This document shows positions 15,999 to 24,023 of a stretch of 64,000 bases of DNA, one piece after another. A program made the translations under genes and the position numbers. How positions within the stretch are numbered: position 1 is the stretch's first letter; each line of letters starts with the position of its first letter. The notes beneath the pieces were generated by a model. The model was not told where the DNA came from. It ran no database searches and saw nothing but the letters and a program-made list of their open reading frames with translations. Source of the stretch: Bacillota bacterium (GTDB taxonomy: Bacteria; Bacillota; Clostridia; Oscillospirales; Oscillospiraceae); contig JAETOJ010000001.1 in assembly GCA_021768085.1 (NCBI GenBank), positions 62,001 to 126,000 of the forward strand. Reading direction: 5' to 3'.

Positions 15999-16689
15999 GG
16001 GCCTCTCCCCCCGTCAGGTTCAAATGGGCTCGGGCCAGCTCCAGCAGCAGCCGGAGGCTGCCCTCCAGATCCAGCTGGGTGGTGTCCGCCAGCACCGCGT
16101 CGTCCGCCTGCCGCAGGGGGGCGGCCTCCCGCTGGCTGTCCCTCCGATCCCGCTCCAGCACCTCGGCCAGCACCTGGTCGAAGTCCACCTGCTGCCCCCG
16201 CTCCCGCAGCTCCCGGCAGCGGCGCTCCGCCCGGGCCTCCGGCGCGGCGGTGAGGTAGATCTTCAGATCGGCCCCGGGCAGCACCACCGTGCCGATGTCC
16301 CGGCCGTCCATGATCACGTCGTGCTCCCGGGCGGCCCTGCGCTGCATCTCCAGCAGGAAGTCCCGCACCGCCGGGATGGCCGCCGCCTTGGACGCGGCGG
16401 CGGACACCTCGTTGCGCCGGATGGCCTCCGTCACGTCCACCCCGTTGAGGATCATGTGCTGGAGCCCATTCGACCCGTAGCCCATTGTGATGGACAGATC
16501 GGGCAACAGCGCCGCCACCCCATCAGCGTCAGCGGGATCGACACCCCGCTCCAGCGCCGCCAGCCCCACGGTGCGGTAGATGGCCCCGGTGTCCACATAC
16601 AGAAAGCCCAGCTTCTGGGCCAGCGCCTTGGCCAGGGTGGATTTCCCCGCCCCGGAGGGGCCGTCGATGGCAATGCTGCGGTAACTCAT
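15991..16689 (-). CDS. cmk: Cytidylate kinase
   Basis: A 232-residue (d)CMP kinase that phosphorylates CMP and dCMP with ATP. The P-loop is GPSGAGKST at 10-18, followed by the D-T-G-A-I-Y-R substrate motif and D-G-R-D-I-G-T near 130. The lid region R-D-R-R-D-S is present. The length is typical. It begins 15 bases after the flavoprotein stop and overlaps plsC by 8 bases. Confidence 0.96.
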   Translation of the reverse strand: MSYRSIAIDGPSGAGKSTLAKALAQKLGFLYVDTGAIYRTVGLAALERGVDPADADGVAALLPDLSITMGYGSNGLQHMILNGVDVTEAIRRNEVSAAASKAAAIPAVRDFLLEMQRRAAREHDVIMDGRDIGTVVLPGADLKIYLTAAPEARAERRCRELRERGQQVDFDQVLAEVLERDRRDSQREAAPLRQADDAVLADTTQLDLEGSLRLLLELARAHLNLTGGEAHE

Positions 16690-16704
16690 GGCACAACGTC
16701 CTTT

Positions 16705-17958
16705 CTATGATCCGATTGTCCGCTCCGCCGCGGCCAGCCCCGCGGCATGGCCGGTGGCCCAGGCGATTTGCAGATTAAAGCCGCCGGTGTAGCCGTCCAC
16801 ATCCAGCACCTCCCCGGCAAAATACAGCCCCGCCGCCCGTTTGGACTCCATGGTTTTGGGATCCACCTCCCCCACGGCCACGCCGCCGGAGGTGATCACC
16901 GCCTCCTCCACCGGCCGGGGGCCGGACAGGGGGACGGCGAAGTCCTTCAGCGTCTCCAGCAGCGCCCGCCGCTGCTCCTTTCGCAGGTCGTGGGCTTTGG
17001 TGTCCCCCGGCACGCCAGTGCGCTCCACCAGCACAGGGATCAAGCTGCGGGGAACCAGTCCCCCCAGCACGTTGGAATAGTCCTGGTTGGCCCGCGCCCC
17101 AAAGTCTCGCAGCAGGCGGGCATCCAGCGTGCCCTCATCCAGGGCGGGCTTGAGGTCGATGTGGGCGGTATACCGGCTTTGGGCAAAGTTTAGATGGGCG
17201 GAGGCAGACAGAACCAGCGGCCCCGACAGCCCGAAGTGGGTGAACAGCAGCTCCCCCTGCTCCCGGAATGCGGTTTTGCCCTTCCCGTCCTTCACCCGCA
17301 GCCCCACGTTCCGCAAGGACAGCCCCTGGAGCCTGGCGCAGCAGGGAGCCTCCGACTCCAGTGGCACCAGGGAGCCCCGGATGGGGGTGATGGTGTGCCC
17401 TACGGATCGCGCCAGCCCGTAGCCCTCCCCGGTGGAGCCCGTGCGGGGGTAAGACGCCCCGCCGGTGGCCAGCACCACCGCCCCGAAGTCGGACAGCGGC
17501 CCACTCCCCTCCGTGGCGGCGCCGGTCAGCCGCCCGTCCTCCACCGTCAGGCCCGTCAGCCTGTCCCGGCGCAGCTTCACACCCTGGCGGCGCAGCTCAA
17601 AGAACAGTACGTCTACAATGTCTGCTCCCCGGTCGGACACGGGGAATACCCGGTTGCCCCGCTCCGTTTTCAGCGGCACGCCTAACTCCTCAAAAAAAGC
17701 CATGGCGTCCTGGGGGGAAAAGCGACTGAACGCGCCGTACAAAAACCGCCCGTTCCGGGGGATAGAGGCGAGCAACTCCTCCTGGCCGCAGTTGTTGGTG
17801 ACGTTGCAGCGGCCCTTGCCGGTGATATACAGCTTCCGGCCCACCTTCTCGTTGGGCTCCAGCAGCAACACGTCCGCCCCGGCCCGGGCGGCGGTGATGG
17901 CGGCCATCATGCCCGCCGCACCACCACCGGCCACGATCACTCTACTGCTGCGCCCCAT
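16705..17958 (-). CDS. HI0933/YtfP-like NAD(P)/FAD-dependent oxidoreductase
   Basis: A 417-residue flavoprotein of the HI0933 (BaiN-like) family. The dinucleotide-binding motif V-A-G-G-G-A-A-G-M-M-A-A is at residues 9-20. The family-typical V-T-N-N-C and T-G-G-x-S-Y-P-R-T-G-S motifs are in the middle, and G-E-V-L-D-V-D-G-Y-T-G-G-F-N-L-Q is at the C-terminus. Members are found widely beside cmk in Clostridia; their physiological substrate is not settled. It overlaps the rpiR-type regulator gene by 17 bases and leads into cmk. Confidence 0.9.
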   Translation of the reverse strand: MGRSSRVIVAGGGAAGMMAAITAARAGADVLLLEPNEKVGRKLYITGKGRCNVTNNCGQEELLASIPRNGRFLYGAFSRFSPQDAMAFFEELGVPLKTERGNRVFPVSDRGADIVDVLFFELRRQGVKLRRDRLTGLTVEDGRLTGAATEGSGPLSDFGAVVLATGGASYPRTGSTGEGYGLARSVGHTITPIRGSLVPLESEAPCCARLQGLSLRNVGLRVKDGKGKTAFREQGELLFTHFGLSGPLVLSASAHLNFAQSRYTAHIDLKPALDEGTLDARLLRDFGARANQDYSNVLGGLVPRSLIPVLVERTGVPGDTKAHDLRKEQRRALLETLKDFAVPLSGPRPVEEAVITSGGVAVGEVDPKTMESKRAAGLYFAGEVLDVDGYTGGFNLQIAWATGHAAGLAAAERTIGS

Positions 17959-18817
17959 ATTCCACCTTTTCGTAGACCTGGTACTCGTCCCAGATCTGCT
18001 CCAGCCGCTGGAAGGTGGCGGTAACCTCGTCGGACTTCTTCCGCCCCACCGCCACGATTAGCGCGTTGATCACCGACAGAGGGGCCACCAGCGAGTCGGC
18101 AAAGGAGACCATGTCGCTCTTGGCCAGCAGCCGGTAGTTGGCCGTGTCGTACAGGGGGGACAGCTCGCTGTCAGTGATGGCCACCACCGTGGCCCCCTGA
18201 TCCCGGGCGAACTCCAGGGCCCGCACGGAGCGGGTGGAATACCGGGGGAAGCTGATGCCAATCACCACGTCCCCCTCCCCTACCCGGAGCAGCTGCTCAA
18301 ACATGTCGCTGGCCAGGCTGGCCTGCACCTGGCACACGTTGTCAAAGATCAGCTTGAAATAGAAGGTGAGGAAGTCGGCCAGCGCCGTGGACGAGCGCGC
18401 CCCCAAAATGTAAATTCTCCGGGCCTTCACAATGGCCTCCACCGCGGCGGTGAAGTCCTCCCGGCTCAGCTCCGCCAGCGACATCCGCAGCTTTTCAATG
18501 TCCGCCTGCACCACCTTCTCCAGCACGTCCTGGGTGCCCAGCCGGTCGTAGGACACCTCGATGCGCTGCACGGTGGTGAGCTTGGAGCGGATCATCTCCT
18601 GCATGGCCTTCTGCATGGCGGGATAGCCGTCATAGCCCAGCTCGGCGGCAAAGCGCACCACGGTGGATTCGCTGATCTTCACCGTCTGGCCCAGCTTGGC
18701 CGCCGTCATGAAGGCGGCCTTGTCGTAGTTTTCCAGGATGTAGCGTCCGATGAGCTTCTGCCCCTTGGAAAAGCTGCCCATCCTGCTCTGAATGGTGCTC
18801 AAAATATCACGGCTCAT
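17942..18817 (-). CDS. MurR/RpiR-family transcriptional regulator
   Basis: A 291-residue regulator. The N-terminal HTH_6 domain covers residues 1-77 (K-I-S-E-S-T-V-V-R-F-A-A-E-L-G-Y-D-G-Y). A SIS sugar-phosphate-binding domain is at about 120-260 (I-L-G-A-R-S-S-T-A-L-A, G-I-S-F-P-R-Y-S-T). I take ATG 18817 as the start; a longer frame lacks a ribosome site. RpiR proteins sense sugar phosphates, but no sugar gene is beside it. It heads the flavoprotein-cmk-plsC-ispH/rpsA operon, so its own promoter may set expression of essential genes. Confidence 0.9.
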   Translation of the reverse strand: MSRDILSTIQSRMGSFSKGQKLIGRYILENYDKAAFMTAAKLGQTVKISESTVVRFAAELGYDGYPAMQKAMQEMIRSKLTTVQRIEVSYDRLGTQDVLEKVVQADIEKLRMSLAELSREDFTAAVEAIVKARRIYILGARSSTALADFLTFYFKLIFDNVCQVQASLASDMFEQLLRVGEGDVVIGISFPRYSTRSVRALEFARDQGATVVAITDSELSPLYDTANYRLLAKSDMVSFADSLVAPLSVINALIVAVGRKKSDEVTATFQRLEQIWDEYQVYEKVEYGAQQ

Positions 18818-18897
18818 AGCGTGTACCCTACCCTGCTCGTTTTCTCTTTCCCCGGGCGAAATGACAGCAAGCCGCGCCGCATTTCGCCAGTGCACCT

Positions 18898-18926
18898 ATC
18901 ATAACGGTTCGCGCCGAAAAAAGCAA
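18898..18926 (-). promoter_or_regulatory. Sigma-A-type promoter of the rpiR operon
   Basis: On the minus strand TTGCTT (18921-18926), 17-bp spacer, TATGAT (18898-18903), about 80 bases before the regulator ATG. Confidence 0.6.
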
Positions 18927-18948
18927 GTGGTTTTGCACGTTTTCCCGC

Positions 18949-19641
18949 TCAAACTTGCAAACTCTCCCGCTCCTCCGCCGTCAGGATCCGCCACCTGCCC
19001 GGCTTCAGATCCCCCAGTGCCAGGCTCCCCTCCCGCACCCGGAGCAGCCGATTCACCCGCAGCCCCGCCGCGGCGCACATACGGCGCACCTGCCGGTTTT
19101 TGCCCTGATGGATCACCACGGTGAGGGCGTTTTTCCCGGTGCGCTCCACCCGGTCGGCGGTCAGCACGTCCCCCCCGTCCTCCACCGGGGCGGACAGGAT
19201 GGGCAGCGCCCGCGGGATGTCGCCGGACACCCAGACGCGGTACTCCTTCTCCACCCCGTGGGAGGGGTGGGTGAGCCGTTGGGTCAGCGCCCCGTCGTCT
19301 GTGAGCAGCAGCAGGCCCTCCGAGTCCATGTCCAACCGGCCCACCGGCCACACCCGGGCGGGGCAGTCCGCCACCAGCTGGGCCGCTGTTTTCCGCCCCT
19401 TCTCGTCAGACAGGGTGGTGACGTAGCCCCGAGGCTTGTGGAGCATGATGTACGTGTGGACAGCGGGGGTGGACAGCGGCGCGCCGTCCACCTCAATCCG
19501 ATCCCGGCCGGGGTCGGCCCTGTCCCCCAGCGCCGCCGGCCGGCCGTTTACCATCACTCGGCCGGCCAGGATGTATTCCTCCGCCCGGCGGCGGGAGCAG
19601 ATCCCCGCCGCCGACAGCAGCTTTTGCAGCCTCTCCTCCAT
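18949..19641 (-). CDS. rluB: RsuA/RluB-family rRNA pseudouridine synthase
   Basis: A 230-residue pseudouridine synthase. Residues 1-46 are the S4 RNA-binding domain. The catalytic aspartate is D104 in G-R-L-D-M-D-S-E-G-L-L. The motif H-K-P-R-G-Y-V-T-T at 68-76 is typical of the RsuA/RluB/E/F group. It probably modifies 23S rRNA like B. subtilis RluB, which also lies downstream of scpAB and a dac gene. The exact target base is inferred. It follows the carboxypeptidase gene by 18 bases on the same strand. Confidence 0.9.
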   Translation of the reverse strand: MEERLQKLLSAAGICSRRRAEEYILAGRVMVNGRPAALGDRADPGRDRIEVDGAPLSTPAVHTYIMLHKPRGYVTTLSDEKGRKTAAQLVADCPARVWPVGRLDMDSEGLLLLTDDGALTQRLTHPSHGVEKEYRVWVSGDIPRALPILSAPVEDGGDVLTADRVERTGKNALTVVIHQGKNRQVRRMCAAAGLRVNRLLRVREGSLALGDLKPGRWRILTAEERESLQV

Positions 19642-19659
19642 GCCGCCCGCTCCTCTCCG

Positions 19660-20769
19660 TCAATTCTGTCCGCGCCCGCCCAGCAACGCCCGCGCCTTCT
19701 CCCAAAACGTCAGGGGCTCCCGCACATCCAGCCCCGCGCCGCTCTGGCTCACCAGAGGCATCTCGGCGATGACCTCCCCGCCCAGCCGCCAGCGGATCGC
19801 CCCCAGCTGCACCCCCGGGGACAGAGGGGCGGAGGCACTTTGCAGCAGCTCCACCTCCCGCACCGGCTTCTCCCCCTCCTTCAAGGGATAGCCCAGCTCT
19901 GCCTGGGTCACCACCGGCATAGTGGGGATGAGGCTGCCCTCCACCGCCACCGCGCCCGTTACCTCCTCCGCCCCGCACAGCACCTGCCGGGGGTAGGTCT
20001 GGAAGCCGTAGTCCAACAGTTTCCGGTGGTCGTTCCAGTCGTCTCCATCGTTGAGGGTAACGCAGATCAGGGTCTGGCCGTCCCGGGTGGCGGCGGACAC
20101 CAGGGTGCGGCCCGCCTTTTCGGTGAACCCGGTTTTCATGCCTACGCAGCCCTCATAGCGCCGGAGCAGTTTGTTGTGGTTCACAAACGTCCTTGTTCCG
20201 ATGGTAATGGATCCGGTGGCGCAGATCTCCGCCACCGTCTCATTCTTTAGGCACGCCCGGGCCAGCAGCGCCATGTCGTAGGGGGTGGAGTGGTGGTTCT
20301 CATGATCCAGCCCGCTGGGGTTGGCGAAGGAGCTGTCCTTCATCCCCAGCTCCGCCGCCTTCTCGTTCATCAGGGCCGCGAACTCCGCCTCGCTGCCCGC
20401 CGTGTGGCAGGCAATTACCATGGCCGCGTCGTTCCCCGACTGGAGCAGCAACCCGTACAGCAGGCCCCGCAGCGTGATCTCCTCCCCCGCCTTCAGGTAG
20501 ATGGACGAGCCCTCGCTGCCCAGCCACTCCCCCTTGACGGCGATCACCTCGTCCAGATCCCCGGCCCGCTCCACCGCCACCAGCGCGGTGAGCAGCTTGG
20601 TGGTGCTGGCGATGAGCCGGGGGGTGTGGGCGTCGTGCTCATACAGCACCCGGCCGCTCTCCGCGTCCATCAGAACGGCGCCCGCGGCCCGGTCGCCCAC
20701 CCCATACGCCGGGGAAATCAGCAGGGCCGTCATGGCCAGCCCGCACAGCAACCCAGTCAATTTCTTCAT
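19660..20769 (-). CDS. dacF: D-alanyl-D-alanine carboxypeptidase, likely sporulation type
   Basis: A 369-residue low-molecular-weight penicillin-binding protein that trims the terminal D-Ala of peptidoglycan stem peptides. The signal peptide covers residues 1-23. The active-site motifs are S55-T-T-K58, S111-G-N113 and K-T-G near 216. A C-terminal PBP5-type beta domain follows. It has a sigma-F/sigma-G-type promoter and lies downstream of the spore gene gerW, which supports a DacF-like role in spore cortex formation. The dacF name rests on that context; DacA or DacB-like alternatives cannot be excluded. Confidence 0.88.
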   Translation of the reverse strand: MKKLTGLLCGLAMTALLISPAYGVGDRAAGAVLMDAESGRVLYEHDAHTPRLIASTTKLLTALVAVERAGDLDEVIAVKGEWLGSEGSSIYLKAGEEITLRGLLYGLLLQSGNDAAMVIACHTAGSEAEFAALMNEKAAELGMKDSSFANPSGLDHENHHSTPYDMALLARACLKNETVAEICATGSITIGTRTFVNHNKLLRRYEGCVGMKTGFTEKAGRTLVSAATRDGQTLICVTLNDGDDWNDHRKLLDYGFQTYPRQVLCGAEEVTGAVAVEGSLIPTMPVVTQAELGYPLKEGEKPVREVELLQSASAPLSPGVQLGAIRWRLGGEVIAEMPLVSQSGAGLDVREPLTFWEKARALLGGRGQN

Positions 20770-20777
20770 AAAAGGTC

Positions 20778-20805
20778 ACTCCCATCCGAATGATCAGATG
20801 GGAGT
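20778..20805 (-). other. Leader hairpin between gerW and dacF
   Basis: A 9-bp perfect stem (20778-20786 with 20797-20805) lies between the forespore promoter and the dacF start. On the minus strand it is followed by GACCTTTT, so it may be a weak terminator for gerW read-through or a 5' stabilising hairpin. Confidence 0.5.
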
Positions 20806-20834
20806 AGTATGGCCTTTGAAAACCGTCCTTATCC
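20805..20834 (-). promoter_or_regulatory. Sigma-F/sigma-G-type promoter of dacF
   Basis: On the minus strand GGATA (20830-20834), 15-bp spacer and GGCCATACTA (20805-20814). It fits the sigma-F -10 GGnnAnAHTR fully and, read as sigma-G, gives GGATA-N18-CATACTA, also a full match to GHATR-N18-CATnHTA. Confidence 0.68.
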
Positions 20835-20841
20835 CGCGGGG

Positions 20842-21249
20842 TTACAGGGGCTGATCCCCGGCCTCCCCGGCGGTCTTCTTGTCGATATAGCCGGTGACCT
20901 TCTCAAACATCTCGGGCACCAGATCCACCACCCGACTTACCGTATCTCCCGGCGGGGGAGCCACGGGCAACAGCCGCACCGAGCCGTCCTTCACAATGAG
21001 GAACGCGATGGGCATCACGTTTACCCCGGCCCCCGCGCCGCCGCCGAAGTTCTTGGATACATTCTGGGTCTTGCCGAAGTCGGAGCCGCCGGTGGCGAAG
21101 CCAAAGGACAGCTTGGACACCGGGATCAGGGTCACCCCGTCCTGGGTGACGATGGGCTGGCCCACCACGGTGTTGGCATCCACCATCTCCCGGATCTTGT
21201 TCATGGTGGTCTGGAGCACTTCGTTGATGGGATGGTTGGTTTCACTCAT
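20842..21249 (-). CDS. gerW: Spore protein GerW (YtfJ family)
   Basis: A 135-residue forespore protein needed for full germination in B. subtilis. The family core is D-A-N-T-V-V-G-Q-P-I, then I-P-V-S-K-L-S-F-G-F-A-T-G-G-S-D-F and a Gly/Ala-rich turn G-G-G-A-G-A-G. The C-terminus is amphipathic. It overlaps the DUF2953 gene by 8 bases. The pair corresponds to ytfI-ytfJ of B. subtilis, which supports both assignments. Confidence 0.93.
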   Translation of the reverse strand: MSETNHPINEVLQTTMNKIREMVDANTVVGQPIVTQDGVTLIPVSKLSFGFATGGSDFGKTQNVSKNFGGGAGAGVNVMPIAFLIVKDGSVRLLPVAPPPGDTVSRVVDLVPEMFEKVTGYIDKKTAGEAGDQPL

Positions 21250-21877
21250 GACTCATAGCCTCCTGTTTTGTTCTGGTGGGTTTCCCGCTTCTGATCCAGG
21301 TGATCAACGCTTTCACCCCATAGCGTACGCCCAGCGTCACAATCTGCCCCACGGTCAGGGTGAGGGCCGCCGTCAGCTCCACCCCGGGCTGGGCGCGGTC
21401 ATAGTCTATGCCTACCTGGAAGGAATGGCGCTTTACCTTAAAATTATTGTCCAAAATGGGCCAGATCATTCCCAGCGCGGCGTTGGCCTGCCCGTAGCCC
21501 AGGGCGATGGCGGCGGGGTCGCTGCCGCCCCAGATCAGCTGGAGATCCAGGTCGTCGATGCGGATCTTCCGCTTCAGCGCCCCACAGGCCTGTCCCGCCA
21601 CCGGCAAAAGCTGCATCAGCCGGGACAGGGTGCCGGGCTGGCCCTCCTTGGGCTCCTTCTTGTGCTGTTCCGCCACGGCGGGCGGCTCTTTTTTCTTCTT
21701 TTCCTTTTTGGGCTTCTTTTTTTTCGGCCTGGTGGGCAGCATCTGGAGCTTCAACGGCCCCGCCAGCACCCAGACGAACAGCCCCTCCGCCCCATAGCGC
21801 ACCCGCCCCCCCAGCCGGATCAGGGAGAGCAGCCACAGCACCGCCAGGACGATCAGCAGCACCTTGAGGAACGTCAT
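21242..21877 (-). CDS. DUF2953 domain protein (YtfI-like)
   Basis: A 211-residue protein with one N-terminal membrane helix (residues 3-22). A very lysine-rich segment follows (about 50-75). The C-terminal DUF2953 region contains D-D-L-D-L-Q-L-I-W-G-G-S-D-P-A-A and P-I-L-D-N-N-F. The family is tied to sporulation by its constant neighbour gerW. It overlaps scpB by 4 bases upstream and gerW by 8 bases downstream. No biochemical activity is known. Confidence 0.88.
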   Translation of the reverse strand: MTFLKVLLIVLAVLWLLSLIRLGGRVRYGAEGLFVWVLAGPLKLQMLPTRPKKKKPKKEKKKKEPPAVAEQHKKEPKEGQPGTLSRLMQLLPVAGQACGALKRKIRIDDLDLQLIWGGSDPAAIALGYGQANAALGMIWPILDNNFKVKRHSFQVGIDYDRAQPGVELTAALTLTVGQIVTLGVRYGVKALITWIRSGKPTRTKQEAMSHE

Positions 21878-22500
21878 TCCGACCCCTCCCCCTCCGGCGG
21901 CGGGGCCTCCTCCGGCTCCTCTGTCTCCGCCTGCTGGAGGCGCTGGAGGGCGGATTCCAGCTGCATGGTGAGCTGGGCCTCCTCCTGGGTGGCCGAGGGC
22001 AGCTCGGGCAGGTCGTCCAGCGACGCCAGCCCGAAGGAGCGCAGGAAGGTTTTTGTCGTCTTAAACTGCATGGGGCGCCCCGGCACCGACAGACGCCCCG
22101 CCTCACAGATCAGCTCCCGCTCCAGCAGCAGGCCCACGGTGTAGGAGCTGTCCACCCCCCGGATCTGCTCGATGTAGGCCCGGGTCACCGGCTGGAAGTA
22201 GGCGATGATGGCCAGCACCTCCAGGGCGGGCTGGGACAGCTTGGCCGGCCTGCGGTTTTCCAGGGTCTTGCGGATGTACGCCGCCTGCTCCGGCGCGGAG
22301 CACATCTGCCAGCTGGCCTCCAGATGTACCAGCCGGATGCCCCGGCGCTCATAGCTATAGTAGTCCGCCAGCCGCTGGCACACGCTGTCCACCGTGTCCC
22401 GATCCTGCCCCAGGGTCAGGCAGATCCGCTCCACGGGCACCGGATCCCCGGCGGCAAAGAGGATGCCCTCGATGGCGCTCTCCAGTTCTTTCAGATCCAT
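21874..22500 (-). CDS. scpB: Segregation and condensation protein B
   Basis: A 208-residue subunit of the SMC-ScpAB condensin complex, which organises and separates chromosomes. Two winged-helix domains are visible. Motifs are I-E-G-I-L-F-A-A-G-D-P-V near the start and L-S-Q-P-A-L-E-V-L-A-I-I-A-Y-F-Q-P-V-T-R in the second domain. The C-terminus is Glu/Pro-rich. It follows scpA on the same strand after a 119-base gap. Its end overlaps the DUF2953 gene. Confidence 0.96.
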   Translation of the reverse strand: MDLKELESAIEGILFAAGDPVPVERICLTLGQDRDTVDSVCQRLADYYSYERRGIRLVHLEASWQMCSAPEQAAYIRKTLENRRPAKLSQPALEVLAIIAYFQPVTRAYIEQIRGVDSSYTVGLLLERELICEAGRLSVPGRPMQFKTTKTFLRSFGLASLDDLPELPSATQEEAQLTMQLESALQRLQQAETEEPEEAPPPEGEGSE

Positions 22501-22545
22501 GTTAGGCGTTCCCCCTTTCGACAGCCCTGTTCAAACTCGCACACC

Positions 22546-22567
22546 GGGCCGCCGGGGACGGCGGCCC
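22546..22567. repeat. G+C-rich palindrome between scpA and scpB
   Basis: GGGCCGCC (22546-22553) and GGCGGCCC (22560-22567) flank GGGGAC. There is no T tract. It resembles dispersed palindromic units of high-G+C Clostridia, but no second copy was seen in this window. Confidence 0.4.
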
Positions 22568-22619
22568 CTACATATGTCTCCAACGGCCCGTTGTTGCCGC
22601 AAAGTCCGCCCGAACTCGT

Positions 22620-23420
22620 TTAATAGCTCTCCACCGTCACATCGATCTCCCCCGGCCCGTCGTCTACGGTGCTGGTGACGGTGCAGTCCTCCGCCGTCCC
22701 CGCCAGGTGGATCCGGTTGGCCTTACACAGCTCCAGAATGGCCAGGAACGTGGCCACCACCTCGGAGCGGCTGCGGCTGGTCTTGAACAGCGCCCGGAAC
22801 CGGGCCACGCCGAACTGCACCAGCCTGTCCAGGATGGAGCGGGCCTTGTCCGCCACCGGGTAGGGCTCCCGGCCCACGATGCCCTCGAAGGCGGCGGCGG
22901 GGGGCGGCAGCCTGCTGTCCGTCCGGGCCAGCACCGAGCGGATGGCGGACAGCAAGTCCCCCCGGTCGTGGACGTAACGGTAGGTGTTGTCCGCCTTCAC
23001 CGGCTCGGGGGGCTTGGCCAGGTAGTCCCGGCCGAACTCGTACCGCCCGGACAGCGGCCCGGTGACGTCCTTGATCTTCACATAGGTCTCCTGGGATTTG
23101 TGCTCCTCCAGGGCGGCCATCAGCTCCTCCATCTCGCTCATGGCCACCTCGTCGTCGATGGACAGCAGCATCCTTGTTTTAATGTAGACCAGATGGGCGG
23201 CCATGGTGACGAACTCGCTGGCCACCTCCAGGTTCAGCTTCTCCCGCCGGGCCATCCAGTCCAGGTACTGATCCAGCAGGTCGGAGATCACGATGTCCCG
23301 GATCTCGATCTTGTTTTTGCTCAGCAGGTGGAGGATCAGATCCAGGGGGCCGTCGAAGTCCTCCATGTCCTCCTGCTTGGCCTTCACCACCTTGTCCAGG
23401 TGGTAGATGGGGGCTTCCAT
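22620..23420 (-). CDS. scpA: Segregation and condensation protein A (kleisin)
   Basis: A 266-residue kleisin that bridges the SMC heads. The N-terminal domain has F-D-G-P-L-D-L-I-L-H-L-L and I-E-I-R-D-I-V-I-S-D-L-L-D-Q-Y, and the C-terminal winged helix has V-V-A-T-F-L-A-I-L-E-L. It starts at ATG 23420 behind GGGAGGGG and has its own extended -10 promoter. scpB follows. Confidence 0.96.
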   Translation of the reverse strand: MEAPIYHLDKVVKAKQEDMEDFDGPLDLILHLLSKNKIEIRDIVISDLLDQYLDWMARREKLNLEVASEFVTMAAHLVYIKTRMLLSIDDEVAMSEMEELMAALEEHKSQETYVKIKDVTGPLSGRYEFGRDYLAKPPEPVKADNTYRYVHDRGDLLSAIRSVLARTDSRLPPPAAAFEGIVGREPYPVADKARSILDRLVQFGVARFRALFKTSRSRSEVVATFLAILELCKANRIHLAGTAEDCTVTSTVDDGPGEIDVTVESY

Positions 23421-23447
23421 GGCGCCCCTCCCTTCTATAATAGGGAT

Positions 23448-23476
23448 ATTATAGCAAATTTTTCGTAAAAAAACAA
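23448..23476 (-). promoter_or_regulatory. Extended -10 promoter of scpA
   Basis: On the minus strand TTGTTT (23471-23476), 17-bp spacer, TGC-TATAAT (-10 at 23448-23453), 27 bases before the scpA ATG. Confidence 0.68.
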
Positions 23477-23553
23477 GGGTGCGTCATTGGCTTGTGTGCA
23501 ATAAACTGGAATTTGTCAATACAGCCTAAAACTTGTAGTTCATAAGAAATACC

Positions 23554-23964
23554 TTATCTCTGCAGGAAAATAAGTACAATGTTAATGAGGATGAGAATGT
23601 GTAAAATTGTATGATACAAATCAGGTATTAACTTCGTATCACTTGCCGGAATGAACCGAACAGTATCGCTGAAGCATTCATTATATCCCTTTAACTTTTT
23701 TTCTGACACTCCAAAAATGGTAAAGTACCAATGGCAGAAAAATTGAACAATTATCCAACATGACAAAACGAACAGCAAAAACCATTTCCCAACAGGATAT
23801 ACTGCATGATATAAAACCACTCCGGTAGTAAAAAGGCACAGCACTACAAATTCTGCACTCTTAATTCCAACTCCCTTTGACAATATCCATTTACTTGTCT
23901 TATATGATTTTATGCAGCCAAAAAACCATATCCAAAGAGCAAGCTGAGCAACCAAACTTATCAT
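23554..23964 (-). CDS. Low-G+C integral membrane protein of unknown function
   Basis: A 136-residue protein with about four hydrophobic helices: residues 2-17, 28-50, 56-76 and 118-134. A short charged loop, S-E-K-K-L-K-G-Y-N, lies between helices 3 and 4. ATG 23964 has AGGAGAG six bases upstream. I recognise no family. The gene and its flanks (about 23440-24010) are clearly A+T-rich and use codons such as ATA, AAA and TTA, unlike the roughly 63% G+C surroundings. This suggests acquisition by transfer. It sits between rnc and scpA on the same strand. Confidence 0.7.
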   Translation of the reverse strand: MISLVAQLALWIWFFGCIKSYKTSKWILSKGVGIKSAEFVVLCLFTTGVVLYHAVYPVGKWFLLFVLSCWIIVQFFCHWYFTIFGVSEKKLKGYNECFSDTVRFIPASDTKLIPDLYHTILHILILINIVLIFLQR

Positions 23965-24023
23965 TACAATCTCTCCTGATTTTTTGCTGAATTTAGCCAA
24001 CTCAACAAATTCCGATCTACCGC

